In this document: positions 7,622 to 16,471 of the stretch, in pieces
How positions within the stretch are numbered: position 1 is the first letter of the stretch
Layout of the letters: each line of letters begins with the position of its first letter
NCBI GenBank assembly: GCA_021844725.1
Contig: JAKBSX010000004.1
Coordinates: 1-20,214, forward strand
DNA length: 20,214 nucleotides
Direction of reading: 5' to 3'
Origin: Actinomycetes bacterium
GTDB taxonomy: Bacteria; Actinomycetota; Acidimicrobiia; Acidimicrobiales; Acidimicrobiaceae
Notes under the pieces: model-generated
What the model was told of the DNA's origin: nothing
What the model saw: the letters and a program-made list of their open reading frames with translations, nothing else
The model's database searches: none
Program-made: the position numbers and the translations under genes

Positions 7622-8787
7622 CAAATACCACCGCCCAAAATCTCCGCGACCGTCTCGGCATCCTTGTCACCTCGGCCAGACATAGTTACCAGCACGGTTG
7701 AACCCGCCGGAATCTTCTTTCCAGCTTCCCGTATCAACCAAGCCATAGCATGAGCAGGCTCAAGAGCAGGAATTATCCCTTCAAGCCTGGAGACCAGCTG
7801 TAACGCTTCCAGAACCTCCTGGTCGCAAGCGGTCACGTACTCGGCTCTCCCGATTGACGAAAGATAGGAATGCTCAGGCCCAACACCAGGATAATCAAGA
7901 CCTGCCGAGATTGAATGCGCTTCAAGTACCTGGCCCACGTCGTCCTGGAGCAAATTGGAGCGCATCCCATGGACGATCCCGGGTATCCCGTTATTTATCG
8001 CGGCCCCACCTTCCGGCTCTACTCCAATAAGCCTGCTCCGGCTGTCAATAAAACCTGCGAAGGTTCCGGCCGCATTTGATCCTCCACCCACACAGGCCAC
8101 TACATAATCGGGCACTTCCCCGTCGAGCATAACTCGAGTCTGCTCATATGCTTCATCACCGATAATTCGTTGGAACTGCCTGACCATATAGGGATAAGGA
8201 TGAGGTCCCATAACCGATCCGATGCAGTAGTGAGTACTCTCTACACTTGTCACCCACTCTCTCATCGCCTCATTTATTGCGTCCTTTAGAGTACGTGAGC
8301 CTGAAGAAACTGGGATCACATCTGCTCCCAATAATTTCATCCTAAATACATTCAGCGCCTGTCTCTTGACGTCAACCTCACCCATATAAACGACGCATTC
8401 CAACCCCAATAGTGCTGCAGCTGTGGCGGTGGCTACGCCGTGCTGACCAGCACCCGTCTCTGCGATCATCCGCTTCTTCCCCATGCGTTTGGTCAATAGG
8501 GCCTGTCCGATGACATTATTTATCTTGTGACTTCCAGTATGTGCAAGATCCTCCCTCTTTATTAGAACTTCCACACCCAGGTGAGACGATAATCTGCCAA
8601 GACGGGTAACGGGAGTAGGACGGCCACCGTACTCCCGTAAGATCCGATGGTATTCACCTAGAAACTCCGGATCGTTCCAAGCTTGGTTGAAAACTTCTTC
8701 GAGTTCCAAACAGGCAGGCATCAGTGATTCAGGGACAAAACGACCCCCAAAATCTCCGAATCTACCCGACGAAGATGGGGTGTTCAT
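7621..8787 (-). CDS. trpB: Tryptophan synthase beta chain
   Basis: The PLP-dependent beta subunit joins indole to serine. With ATG at 8787 it has 388 residues, the usual length. The PLP lysine is Lys88 in HTGSHKINN, Glu110 lies in [11 protein letters not shown], and the phosphate loop is [10 protein letters not shown]. The sequence type is the ordinary TrpB1 that pairs with TrpA, consistent with the overlapping trpA gene. The start is uncertain by a few residues. A strong Shine-Dalgarno (GGGAGGAAG, 8809-8801) is 13 nt before the ATG but 4 nt before an in-frame TTG at 8796 that overlaps the trpF stop. The TTG would add three residues and may be the true start. Confidence 0.97.
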   Translation of the reverse strand: MNTPSSSGRFGDFGGRFVPESLMPACLELEEVFNQAWNDPEFLGEYHRILREYGGRPTPVTRLGRLSSHLGVEVLIKREDLAHTGSHKINNVIGQALLTKRMGKKRMIAETGAGQHGVATATAAALLGLECVVYMGEVDVKRQALNVFRMKLLGADVIPVSSGSRTLKDAINEAMREWVTSVESTHYCIGSVMGPHPYPYMVRQFQRIIGDEAYEQTRVMLDGEVPDYVVACVGGGSNAAGTFAGFIDSRSRLIGVEPEGGAAINNGIPGIVHGMRSNLLQDDVGQVLEAHSISAGLDYPGVGPEHSYLSSIGRAEYVTACDQEVLEALQLVSRLEGIIPALEPAHAMAWLIREAGKKIPAGSTVLVTMSGRGDKDAETVAEILGGGI

Positions 8788-8792
8788 CAAAC

Positions 8793-9524
8793 TCAAAGCT
8801 CTTCCTCCCAATCAAACACTCCATCGCCACTTTTCTCAATCATGGCCGATCTTTTCGATATCAAATCCTGCACAAAGGGATTGACAGAAGAATCTATCTC
8901 AGAATCTCGTCCCGGTATTTCCAGTAAAGCAGCACGTGATTTGGCAATAAACAGCCGCAACTTTGCAGGGTCTTTCTTGCCCGGGCGAGCTTCAACCCCA
9001 GAAGAGACATCGACTCCGAACGGTCTTACTATCCTAATGGCATCTTCCACGTTTTCAGGAGTCAGGCCACCCGCCAAAATCAATCTCACCTTTGCCGAAA
9101 GCCCGGTTATCTCATTCCAGTCAAAAGCAATACCTGAACCGGGACTCGGCGAGTCAAATAGAAAGGCATTGGCATTAAACTTTGCCATTCGCTCAATACT
9201 CGGGGCATTTCCTGGAAATGCTTTCAAAACAACCTGCACTCTGGAGGAGATATAATCGACAGCTTCAGGCCCTTCAGATCCGTGTAACTGTGCCCCGCTT
9301 AATCCAATTTCATGCACGGTTCTAACTACTGCATCCGGATTCTCATTGGCAAAGACACCAAAGGTCATAGTTTCTGTAGGGAGCTGCTTTACAATATCGC
9401 GTACTTGCTCTTTGCTCACCTGGCGTTTTGAAGGAGCGAATATAAATCCAATCGCATCTGCCCCCAATGCTACCGAAAGAAGTGCGTCGTTCTCATTTGT
9501 TATCCCGCAGATCTTAACAAACAT
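8793..9524 (-). CDS. trpF: Phosphoribosylanthranilate isomerase with acidic C-terminal extension
   Basis: TrpF isomerises phosphoribosylanthranilate to CdRP by Amadori rearrangement. The family start KICGIT carries the catalytic Cys6, and Asp124 in [10 protein letters not shown] is the general acid. [10 protein letters not shown] and [14 protein letters not shown] are the family phosphate-binding blocks. TrpF usually ends about 25 residues after that last block, near residue 205. This protein has 243 residues, with a tail from about 203 to 243 ending GVFDWEEEL and rich in acidic residues. The tail looks like coding sequence joined without a break, but I recognise no domain in it. The ATG directly follows the trpC stop (TAG ATG), and trpB starts just after it, so all three should be coupled. 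Presence of TrpF means HisA need not act as PriA. Confidence 0.95.
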   Translation of the reverse strand: MFVKICGITNENDALLSVALGADAIGFIFAPSKRQVSKEQVRDIVKQLPTETMTFGVFANENPDAVVRTVHEIGLSGAQLHGSEGPEAVDYISSRVQVVLKAFPGNAPSIERMAKFNANAFLFDSPSPGSGIAFDWNEITGLSAKVRLILAGGLTPENVEDAIRIVRPFGVDVSSGVEARPGKKDPAKLRLFIAKSRAALLEIPGRDSEIDSSVNPFVQDLISKRSAMIEKSGDGVFDWEEEL

Positions 9525-10313
9525 CTAAACTTCACTCTTACCAGCACTAACCAAAGACGCTAACCTGGCGCTTGGATCATTTGATTTCACCAGCGTCTCA
9601 CCGATTAGTGCCGCGTCATAACCAAGCTCCAGCAGTTCATTCATTTGCACTTCACTATCGATACCAGATTCACAAATTTTCACAACTGACTTCGGAATAT
9701 AGGCAATTAAGTTACGGGCTCTCGAAACATCAACCTGAAAGGTGAAAAGATCCCTTTGGTTGATTCCTATAATGTCCGCACCAATTTCAAGAGCTCTGTC
9801 CAACTCCGCCTGATCGTGAACTTCCACCAAGACATCAAGCCCAACTTCTTTAGCCAAGCTAAATAAATCCAACAATTCATGCCCTTGAAGTGCTGCCACT
9901 ATCAGAAGCACCGCGTCAGCCCCATAAATCCTGGCATCCAGAACGTCATTTCGAGAAACTGTAAAATCTTTTCGAAGCAGAGGTGTTTCAACTGCGTTTC
10001 GAACCTGTAAAAGATCGTCAAGGCTTCCTAAAAAATATTGCGAATCTGTCAATACGCTGATACAGCTGGCTCCGAAATCAGAGTACGCCTTAGCCTGAAC
10101 AACTGGATCCAGATTTAAATTCAGAGCACCCCTGGAGGGAGACTTCCTTTTAATCTCAGCTATTACCGAAACTCCCTCTCCAAGTAGTGCCTCCCTGAAA
10201 CCAAGGCAGGGTTGCATACTTGACACGTGGCGCAATAATTCCTTTGTGCTTCGCGTATCGCGTGCCGCCATTTCCCGATGGTCTGAAATTATCTTGTCGA
10301 GGTAAGTAGCCAT
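9525..10313 (-). CDS. trpC: Indole-3-glycerol phosphate synthase
   Basis: This enzyme closes the indole ring from CdRP with loss of CO2. At 262 residues it is a stand-alone TrpC, not a TrpCF fusion. The catalytic set is visible: Glu53 and Lys55 in VIAEIKRKSPSRG, Lys115 in LLRKDF, Glu164 in LVEVHD, Asn185 in GINQRDL and Glu215-Ser216 in CESGI. The residue after Asn185 is Gln where many homologues have Asn, a position that varies in the family. It begins after the only large gap (84 nt) of the trp half. No Shine-Dalgarno stands before this ATG, the upstream bases being A/T-rich, and a promoter candidate lies 24-52 nt upstream. Confidence 0.97.
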   Translation of the reverse strand: MATYLDKIISDHREMAARDTRSTKELLRHVSSMQPCLGFREALLGEGVSVIAEIKRKSPSRGALNLNLDPVVQAKAYSDFGASCISVLTDSQYFLGSLDDLLQVRNAVETPLLRKDFTVSRNDVLDARIYGADAVLLIVAALQGHELLDLFSLAKEVGLDVLVEVHDQAELDRALEIGADIIGINQRDLFTFQVDVSRARNLIAYIPKSVVKICESGIDSEVQMNELLELGYDAALIGETLVKSNDPSARLASLVSAGKSEV

Positions 10314-10336
10314 TTATAAATAGATGCTATTTGCTA

Positions 10337-10365
10337 AAAATACAAACCATTAGCTTTGCATTCAA
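10337..10365 (-). promoter_or_regulatory. Candidate internal promoter for trpCFBA
   Basis: On the - strand, TTGAAT (10365-10360) and TATTTT (10342-10337) are separated by exactly 17 nt, and the trpC ATG follows 23 nt downstream. Both hexamers match the sigma-70-type consensus at about four of six positions. The location in the 84-nt gap between the ygfZ-like gene and trpC makes an internal promoter plausible. In A/T-rich sequence such pairs also occur by chance. Confidence 0.3.
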
Positions 10366-10397
10366 TTACTGCGCAATGACATGAGAAAAGATCCGCT

Positions 10398-11318
10398 TTA
10401 ACGTCCTCTGGAATGTAAATATTCAACGATTCCGCCGGGCTGCCGGGAAACTATCTCAAGATTATTAAATTGAAATTCTTCCAAAAAAGACCCCGAATAG
10501 CGATGGGAAAAGCCAATACCCACCCAGCAATGAAAATCCGGATGCCTTGAGGCGGAGGTGATTGTGAAAACTCTCTTTCCTTGTTCATCGCTAACTTCAA
10601 TAGGAGAAGCTAATTCTAAATCCTGATCACCAATTATTGCGAAACTTTCCAACAGTCTGGGAGTGTTGTAACCTCTGGAATCTACCCGCTCAATCAACTC
10701 CTGGCCGGTATAGCAGCCTTTTGTAAAATCTGCATGGTCTCTTACGTATGCGCGGCCAAGCTCCATAGGATTCATTCCCGGAAAGATCTCCTTCCCCCAG
10801 GCTGGAATTCCAGTCACAATTCTGGCCAGTTCACCTTCGGCTTCCAAAAAGGAGTCAAGAGAATTAAAATTGGCAACCCAGGTTGTATCAAATCCGGCAT
10901 AGAGGTTTACCACCTTCCATCCCACTACCTCACTACTACTCAAACCAACCAGGCCAGGCTGCTGACTCAATGCAGAATCGATAAGCTGCCGCAGCTCAGG
11001 TGGTTCGCTCGAAGCCAAGCTAATCACATTCCCGGAAGACAGATTAAAATCAACCTTTGTCCTCAACCGGAACCTCGTCAGCCTCTCCAAAACAGCTTCA
11101 CCGCTACCCCGAGGGCAGTAAAGTTCGAACCCTAAATGATCGTGACATACAGCAACTGGGGCCACTAAAGATCCATCCGGCTCAAGCAGCAGTCCTAATT
11201 TCGCATTCGAGCTGTCTATACCGGCTACAGAAATTGAAAGTTGACCCTGAAGATACCATTCGTCTTGTTCACCGCTGACTCGTACTATATCTGCAGCGGT
11301 CCTCCATAGTAGGTTCAT
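10398..11318 (-). CDS. ygfZ: YgfZ/GcvT-like folate-binding protein
   Basis: This 306-residue protein belongs to the YgfZ/IBA57 branch of the GcvT (glycine cleavage T) fold. In other bacteria and mitochondria this branch helps build or repair Fe-S clusters in a folate-dependent way. The family signature with its conserved cysteine is KGCYTGQE (residues 200-207, Cys202), followed by IERVDSRGYNTPRLL. The N-terminal half is divergent but keeps the fold's spacing. It lacks the length and catalytic context of a true aminomethyltransferase. Its ATG overlaps the trpE stop (ATGA), so it is translated with trpE although no tryptophan-pathway role is known for YgfZ. It ends 84 nt before trpC. The family call is firm, while the physiological link to the operon is unknown. 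Confidence 0.88.
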   Translation of the reverse strand: MNLLWRTAADIVRVSGEQDEWYLQGQLSISVAGIDSSNAKLGLLLEPDGSLVAPVAVCHDHLGFELYCPRGSGEAVLERLTRFRLRTKVDFNLSSGNVISLASSEPPELRQLIDSALSQQPGLVGLSSSEVVGWKVVNLYAGFDTTWVANFNSLDSFLEAEGELARIVTGIPAWGKEIFPGMNPMELGRAYVRDHADFTKGCYTGQELIERVDSRGYNTPRLLESFAIIGDQDLELASPIEVSDEQGKRVFTITSASRHPDFHCWVGIGFSHRYSGSFLEEFQFNNLEIVSRQPGGIVEYLHSRGR

Positions 11319-12847
11319 ATCTGATCCCGATCACTTATGGCCAGTTTCCTGGCTGCGCCGACAGCTATCAACAACGCTTTGGCCTTATTGGTGCACTCCA
11401 TATCCTCAGCCAGTGGTTCTGAATCAGCCACTATTCCCGCCCCTGCCTGAACGAAGGAACGCCCGCCTGAATCAGAGAAAAGCGTCCGTATGGCAATAGC
11501 GGCATCGAGGTTGCCAGAGAAATCAATATACCCCACCAGACCTGCGTAAGGGCCCCGCTTTACCGGCTCCAGCTCATTTATGATCTCCATTGCCCGAATC
11601 TTGGGAGCCCCAGACACCGTTCCCGCTGGAAGGGTCGCCTTCAAAACGTCAATAGAAGTACTGCCAGCCCTTTTCACCGCCGATACTTGCGATGTCATAT
11701 GCATAACGTGTGAATACCGCTCAAGCACCATCAGTTCATCCATAGCCTCAGTCTTGAACTCAGCTACCCTGCCGATGTCATTTCGAGCCAAGTCGACAAG
11801 CATGAGATGCTCAGCAATTTCTTTTGGATGTTCTAAGAGCTCTGCTCCTAAAGCCTGGTCTTCCAAATCATTACTGCCCCGGGGGCGAGTTCCGGCTATG
11901 GGCCTTGAGATGACCCGGTTGCCCATTACCTTGACTACGGGTTCAGGTGATGATCCGGCTACGGTAATCGAGCCAAATCGCAAAAGATACATATAGGGAG
12001 ATGGATTTAACTGCCTTAACACCCTGTAGAAATCAACCGGATGGGCACCCAATTGAAAAGAAAAACGTTTTGAGAGCACAACTTGGAATATATCACCTGC
12101 ACGAATATACTCCTGAGCAGCCAAGACGGCCCTAGCATACTGCTCAGTGCTAAGCGAACTGGTGGCAGAAACGGGCTCTTCCGCCGAATCGATCGAAACA
12201 TTCATAGGATTTGGAGCAGAGGTTCCAAGCTGCGAAGCCATATTTTCAACCTGAACTAACGCCGATTGGTACTTCTGCTTCAGATCTTCGTCATCACTAG
12301 TGGGCTCCACTAAAACATTTGAAATCAAAATAACCTTTTGCCGCCAGTGATCAAATACGGCAATCTCACCAATAAGACGCATAATCGCGTCCGGAAAACC
12401 GTAGTCATCCATCGGGGGATCCGGTAGATCCTCAATTTCACGAATTATGTCATATCCGATATAACCAACAAACCCACAATTAAGTGGAGTTAATTCAGTC
12501 AACTCTTCAGCTGATATGTTTTCCAGAAAAAACTCTAAAGTAGACAGGAAACTCGAAGTATCAACTGCAGTATCAGGTAATGACACTTCAGAAGTTATTT
12601 TTACCTGTCCATTGGTAACTGACACTTCAGCTAGCGTGTGACGCCCAACAAAGGAAAATCTCGACCAACGCTCACCCTTTTCCACCGATTCAAGCAAGAA
12701 ACCCTCGTCTTGATATCCAACAAGAGACATAAAAGCGGAAACAGGGGTGATGGTATCGGCCAAATACTCCTTGAACACCGGAACTATCCGATACCCCGAA
12801 CCACTTCGGGCTTGTCCGATAAAGGTATCAAAGCTACTCTGAGCCAT
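11315..12847 (-). CDS. trpE: Anthranilate synthase component I
   Basis: TrpE makes anthranilate from chorismate with ammonia from a TrpG glutaminase subunit. I chose the ATG at 12847, giving 510 residues, because the N-terminus [12 protein letters not shown] fits the family and the 31 codons upstream lie inside hisI in another frame. The Trp feedback motif LLES (51-54) is present. Catalytic-domain blocks follow in order: [55 protein letters not shown] and [11 protein letters not shown]. The anthranilate-type motifs and the trp neighbours argue against PabB or an isochorismate synthase. It overlaps hisI by 14 bp, so the trp genes continue the his transcript. No trpG or trpD lies in the window, and the partner glutaminase must be elsewhere. 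Confidence 0.96.
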   Translation of the reverse strand: MAQSSFDTFIGQARSGSGYRIVPVFKEYLADTITPVSAFMSLVGYQDEGFLLESVEKGERWSRFSFVGRHTLAEVSVTNGQVKITSEVSLPDTAVDTSSFLSTLEFFLENISAEELTELTPLNCGFVGYIGYDIIREIEDLPDPPMDDYGFPDAIMRLIGEIAVFDHWRQKVILISNVLVEPTSDDEDLKQKYQSALVQVENMASQLGTSAPNPMNVSIDSAEEPVSATSSLSTEQYARAVLAAQEYIRAGDIFQVVLSKRFSFQLGAHPVDFYRVLRQLNPSPYMYLLRFGSITVAGSSPEPVVKVMGNRVISRPIAGTRPRGSNDLEDQALGAELLEHPKEIAEHLMLVDLARNDIGRVAEFKTEAMDELMVLERYSHVMHMTSQVSAVKRAGSTSIDVLKATLPAGTVSGAPKIRAMEIINELEPVKRGPYAGLVGYIDFSGNLDAAIAIRTLFSDSGGRSFVQAGAGIVADSEPLAEDMECTNKAKALLIAVGAARKLAISDRDQI

Positions 12848-13226
12848 CGTGTGCCTGTTCGCCCTTAACTTCCACTCCCCTGTAGAAGCAGGAGTAGCTG
12901 CCCGTATGACAAGCGCCGCCACCTTGCTGATCCACCTCAATCAAAAGAGTATCGCCGTCACAGTCTACCGATACTTGCCTAACCAGTTGTATCTCGCCAG
13001 AAGTTTCGCCTTTAGGCCATAAAGTGCTGCGTGAACGCGACCAAAACCAGGTTCTGCCACTTTCAAGTGTCATATCAAGCGACTCCCGGTTCATCCAGGC
13101 CATCATCAGTACAGCGCTGGTATCCCGGTCCTGAATGATGGTTGGCACCAGCCCATCCGAATTGAACTTGACACTTGATATCAGTTCTTCAGACGAAATA
13201 CGCTTTACGTAATTTCTCTCAATCAT
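12834..13226 (-). CDS. hisI: Phosphoribosyl-AMP cyclohydrolase
   Basis: HisI opens the adenine ring of phosphoribosyl-AMP in the third step of histidine synthesis. The 130-residue protein is the monofunctional form with no HisE pyrophosphohydrolase domain. Conserved blocks are FWSRSR with LWPKGETSG (61-76), the metal-binding DCDGD (88-92, including Cys89) and [11 protein letters not shown], with Cys106 and Cys113 as zinc ligands. The ATG overlaps the stop of the GroES-like gene (ATGA), and its own 3' end overlaps trpE by 14 bp. HisE activity must come from a gene outside the window. Confidence 0.97.
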   Translation of the reverse strand: MIERNYVKRISSEELISSVKFNSDGLVPTIIQDRDTSAVLMMAWMNRESLDMTLESGRTWFWSRSRSTLWPKGETSGEIQLVRQVSVDCDGDTLLIEVDQQGGGACHTGSYSCFYRGVEVKGEQAHDGSE

Positions 13227-13549
13227 AAATACAGACCTGTTTCGGTCTCCGTGTTATTAGAGGCCACAGCGTGGATATCGCGTTCTCTCAAGATCAAATA
13301 ATCCTCGCCCTGCACCTCCACTTCATACCGATCCTCAGGCGAAAATAAGACTTTATTTCCCGGTTGAATTGCTCTGACATTTGGACCAACCGCCACCACT
13401 TCGGCCCAAACCAATCTCTTGGCAACCTGCGCAGTAGCTGGAATCAGAATCCCAGCCCTTGAGTGCCGATCACCGTCATTGGTTGGAATCTCAACCAACA
13501 CCCGATCGGTGAGCATCGTTATAGGCAAACGTTGTTCATGCGAAACCAT
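13223..13549 (-). CDS. Divergent GroES-like co-chaperonin (Cpn10 fold) in the his operon
   Basis: This 108-residue protein fits the GroES fold: [13 protein letters not shown] (residues 9-21), a possible mobile loop with GILIP (33-37), [21 protein letters not shown] and [13 protein letters not shown] near the C-terminus. It differs from housekeeping GroES. The usual lysine-rich segment after VLF is replaced by [11 protein letters not shown], and a polar tail of about 12 residues follows. A GroES-like orphan of this style is, to my knowledge, found in other actinobacteria outside groESL operons. No groEL adjoins it here. It sits between hisF (38-nt gap) and hisI (4-bp overlap), so it is expressed with histidine genes. 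Whether it binds a GroEL ring or acts otherwise cannot be told. Only a weak Shine-Dalgarno (TTAGG) precedes it. Confidence 0.85.
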   Translation of the reverse strand: MVSHEQRLPITMLTDRVLVEIPTNDGDRHSRAGILIPATAQVAKRLVWAEVVAVGPNVRAIQPGNKVLFSPEDRYEVEVQGEDYLILRERDIHAVASNNTETETGLYL

Positions 13550-13587
13550 ATCTGTAACCTAACTCTTAATTTCCAATAATGTAACAG

Positions 13588-14355
13588 CTACGAACCGACC
13601 GGGCGGACAGATATTCCATGATATTGCAACTGCTGCTTGACGTCTCCGACACTAAATTCACCAAAATGGAATACTGATGCAGCCAGAAGGGCATCTGCAT
13701 GGGCATATTCTGCACCTCTGACAAAGTCTTCCACCTTTCCCACTCCACCACTTGCAATTACTGGGATCGAAACTCTATCCACAACACCCTTGGTAAGTTC
13801 AAGGTCAAATCCATCCTTAGTACCGTCTCGATCCATTGAAGTTAGAAGTATCTCGCCAGCGCCGAGACTCTGCGCTCTTATCGCCCAATCAAAAACATTG
13901 ATTCCTGTAGGAATGCGGCCTCCGTGGGAATAGACCTCGGAACCCAGCTCAACTGAACTTCGCGCATCAATCGCCACCACAACGCATTGCGAGCCGAACT
14001 CTTCTGCCAACTCACTTATAAGTGAAGGCCTCGCAATAGCAGCTGAATTTATCGAAACCTTGTCTGCACCCGATCGCAACATCCTGCGAGCATCAGCATT
14101 GGATCTAATCCCGCCGCCAACAGTAAATGGGATAAACACCTTCTCTGCCGTAGCTTCAACTACGTCCACCATGATATCTCTGCCATCCGACGAGGCGGTA
14201 ATATCTAAAAATACCAACTCATCGGCACCTGACTTATCATAAAACTCCGCCAGCTCCACCGGGTCGCCTGCATCGCGCAGAGATACAAAATTGACACCTT
14301 TTACTACCCTTTTGTTGGTTACATCCAAACAAGGTATAATTCTCACTCCTGGCAC
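13588..14355 (-). CDS. hisF: Imidazole glycerol phosphate synthase, cyclase subunit
   Basis: HisF uses ammonia delivered by HisH to form imidazole glycerol phosphate and AICAR. The (beta/alpha)8 protein has its two catalytic aspartates, Asp11 in IIPCLDV and Asp130 in VVAIDARSS. The half-barrel phosphate sites are seen in VGGGIRS and ASGGVG, and MDRDGTKDG is a family block. The start is GTG at 14355 (255 residues), favoured because AAAGAGGCGG lies about 10 nt upstream. A GTG at 14346 overlaps the hisA stop (GTGA) and would give 252 residues. Either way it overlaps hisA. It is cotranscribed with hisH and hisA, as its heterodimer and substrate flow require. Confidence 0.97.
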   Translation of the reverse strand: MPGVRIIPCLDVTNKRVVKGVNFVSLRDAGDPVELAEFYDKSGADELVFLDITASSDGRDIMVDVVEATAEKVFIPFTVGGGIRSNADARRMLRSGADKVSINSAAIARPSLISELAEEFGSQCVVVAIDARSSVELGSEVYSHGGRIPTGINVFDWAIRAQSLGAGEILLTSMDRDGTKDGFDLELTKGVVDRVSIPVIASGGVGKVEDFVRGAEYAHADALLAASVFHFGEFSVGDVKQQLQYHGISVRPVGS

Positions 14356-15095
14356 AGTGCAACCGCCTCTTTGATGTCAATGCGACCGTCGTGAATAGCC
14401 CTTCCGGAGATAACCCCAAAAATACCCTTATCACCCGAGCGCAGATTCTTCAACCGTCTGATATCTTCCAGATTTGACACGCCCCCCGAAGCTATGATTT
14501 GAAACTGCTTCTGAGAAGTAAACTCAAGCAACTTTTCAAGAGTTTCAAGATCAGGCCCACTAAAAGTTCCATCCCTGCTGATATCGGTCACGATCGCTGC
14601 TACCGCTCCACTATAAATCAATCTTGGCAAAATTTCGAAAAGATCTAGCCCAGAGGCCTGAGTCCATCCTTTTACCGAAATCTGGCGCAGTCCATCCACG
14701 CGCCTGTAATCGAGACCTACCACTACCCCCCCAGGGTGAGTGCGTGAAATCTCCTCGATAAGAGAAGGATCCTGAACTGCCATGGTGCCCAAAATCACTC
14801 GCTCAACACCAACTTCGAATAACTTCTCGGCGTCAGCCACACTTCGAACCCCGCCGCCAACCTCAATTCTCAAAGATGAGCTTGCTGATAGCTTGGCGAT
14901 GACTTCCCTGTTGACCCCCTTTCGGTTCGATCTAGCTGCATCCAGATCGACTAGGTGAAGCCAGCTAGCCCCTTGGCTTTGGATCTCTCTCGCTGCCGCC
15001 TCAGGACTTCCATAACTGATTTTTCGCTCAAAATCACCCTGGATAAGACGGACACACTCTCCGTCAATCAGATCTATCGCCGGAATAAATTCCAC
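14343..15095 (-). CDS. hisA: ProFAR isomerase (HisA)
   Basis: HisA isomerises ProFAR to PRFAR by Amadori rearrangement. The protein has 250 residues with catalytic Asp8 in IPAIDLIDG, Asp129 in VVGLDYRR and Asp171 in VTDISRDGT. The loop EVGGGVRS is of ordinary HisA type, not the SGGIRDD type of actinobacterial PriA, and a separate trpF gene is present. I therefore call it monofunctional. The start is GTG, placed directly after the hisH TAA stop with no gap. GAGGTG lies 9 nt upstream and supports it. It overlaps hisF by 13 bp. Confidence 0.96.
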   Translation of the reverse strand: MEFIPAIDLIDGECVRLIQGDFERKISYGSPEAAAREIQSQGASWLHLVDLDAARSNRKGVNREVIAKLSASSSLRIEVGGGVRSVADAEKLFEVGVERVILGTMAVQDPSLIEEISRTHPGGVVVGLDYRRVDGLRQISVKGWTQASGLDLFEILPRLIYSGAVAAIVTDISRDGTFSGPDLETLEKLLEFTSQKQFQIIASGGVSNLEDIRRLKNLRSGDKGIFGVISGRAIHDGRIDIKEAVALCQE

Positions 15096-15707
15096 TTAGC
15101 TGCTCACCTCACTACACAACGCAACAAAATTAGAAAGAAGCATCAATCCATTGGAAGATGATTTTTCTGGATGAAATTGAGTGCCAAAAACTAAACCGTC
15201 ACCAGCAACTGCGGTGAATACACTGCCAAAATCACAACTAGCCACAGTCTGATCAGTAACTTCCGGAGCAAAAGAGTGAACAAAATAGAACCACTCGCCG
15301 CCAGTGAAACCCTTTAGCAGGGAGCTGCTTTTTATTGTCGTAATCGTGTCCCACGACATATGCGGCAACTTCTTGGCGTTTCTTAGCCGTCTTACCTCAC
15401 CATTTAAAAGTCCCAGACCGCTGGCGCCGGGAGACTCTTCAGACCGCTGGTAAAGCATCTGCATGCCAACACATATGCCAAGAACCGGAATACTGCTTTG
15501 TTGTGCCTGGTATACCATACGGTCCAGCCCGGTGAAGCGCAGCGCCGAAATACAGGCTCCGAATGACCCAACCCCTGGCAAGATAAGTCCCGATATCTCC
15601 GATACACTGCGTGGATGATCGACAAGTTCAGCATCTACTCTCAACGCCTTGAGCGCCTTATACGCAGAACCCAAATTTCCTATTCCGTAATCAATAACCG
15701 CTATCAC
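15096..15707 (-). CDS. hisH: Imidazole glycerol phosphate synthase, glutaminase subunit
   Basis: HisH is the class I glutamine amidotransferase that feeds ammonia into HisF. The triad is complete: Cys79 in LGICVGMQ, His179 and Glu181 in TQFHPEKSS. The N-terminus IAVIDYGIGNLGS and LPGVGSFG are family features, and 203 residues is normal. The start is GTG (GTG ATA GCG), with a clear GAGGA Shine-Dalgarno 7 nt upstream. A 163-nt gap separates it from hisB, the largest inside this operon. Its stop abuts the hisA start. Confidence 0.97.
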   Translation of the reverse strand: MIAVIDYGIGNLGSAYKALKALRVDAELVDHPRSVSEISGLILPGVGSFGACISALRFTGLDRMVYQAQQSSIPVLGICVGMQMLYQRSEESPGASGLGLLNGEVRRLRNAKKLPHMSWDTITTIKSSSLLKGFTGGEWFYFVHSFAPEVTDQTVASCDFGSVFTAVAGDGLVFGTQFHPEKSSSNGLMLLSNFVALCSEVSS

Positions 15708-15870
15708 TTGATTTCCTCAGCAGTGTTCCAATGAATGGCATAATAGTGAAAACTTCCGAAAAGCTAACCAGGCCGACCCACCCAAACGGCGCAGCACCTC
15801 AAAAACATGCGCTGATTCCCATCCGCTCAACCACTAAAGGCAAGGCAAACTCCAGGTGGTATGACTTAAG

Positions 15871-16470
15871 TTATATGACACCCTTAGTGGAAGGCATGGA
15901 ATTGCCGTCAATTTCGATTGCATAGCGTAGACATCGGGCAAAGCACTTGAAAGACGCCTCCAGAACATGGTGGGAGTTCTTTCCTCGGATAACATCCAAA
16001 TGCAGTGTCATTCCTGCGCTGGTAACCAGTGCTCTAAAAAACTCTTCTGACAGCTGCGGATCAAAACCCGGATTGCCGAGTGGATTACCGTCTAAAAGGG
16101 GCGAATTGAAATCAAGGTAAGGCCTTCCAGAAATGTCGAGGGCGACAGATACCAATGACTCATCCAGAGGAAGAGAAAGCGACGCAAACCGCCTAATCCC
16201 GGATTTGTCGCCTAGGGCCTGCGACAGAGCTTGACCCATCACAATTCCTGTATCTTCAACTGAATGATGTGCATCGACTTCTATATCTCCGCTAGCAGTC
16301 AAAGTCAAGTCGGTCCCGGAGTGTTTGGCAATCTGAGCAAGCATATGGTCAAAAAATGGCAATCCCGTACCGATGGAATACTCACCAGAACCATCCAGAT
16401 CCCAGGAAACGCTGACTTTGGTCTCTTTGGTAACCCTGTCAACTGATGCCGTTCTAGCCTGTTTAGGCAA
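15871..16470 (-). CDS. hisB: Imidazoleglycerol-phosphate dehydratase
   Basis: HisB dehydrates IGP to imidazole acetol phosphate. The 199-residue protein is the monofunctional form without a histidinol-phosphatase domain. The two manganese-binding motifs are visible: DAHHSVEDTG (His68, His69, Glu72, Asp73) and KNSHHVLEASFK further on. The C-terminus PSTKGVI is the usual family ending. The start is TTG: there is no ATG at the expected place, and AAGGAG lies 5 nt before the TTG. The hisC stop ends one base before it. No histidinol-phosphate phosphatase gene is visible in the window. Confidence 0.96.
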   Translation of the reverse strand: MPKQARTASVDRVTKETKVSVSWDLDGSGEYSIGTGLPFFDHMLAQIAKHSGTDLTLTASGDIEVDAHHSVEDTGIVMGQALSQALGDKSGIRRFASLSLPLDESLVSVALDISGRPYLDFNSPLLDGNPLGNPGFDPQLSEEFFRALVTSAGMTLHLDVIRGKNSHHVLEASFKCFARCLRYAIEIDGNSMPSTKGVI

Positions 16471-16471
16471 C

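Noticed and set aside
8842..9255. 137-codon open frame on the + strand opposite trpF
   Set aside because: It is antisense to trpF, including its C-terminal extension. The trpF frame has the TrpF motifs, and this frame shows none.
10314..10397. Tryptophan leader peptide or T-box before trpC
   Set aside because: There are no consecutive Trp codons on the - strand and no T-box core in the 84-nt gap. Only a weak promoter pair is visible.
11580..11996. 138-codon open frame on the + strand opposite trpE
   Set aside because: It is antisense to the conserved catalytic half of trpE and has no family features or ribosome binding site.
15731..15925. 64-codon + strand frame in the hisB-hisH gap
   Set aside because: It runs into the antisense of the conserved hisB C-terminus and has no good ribosome binding site or protein-like pattern.
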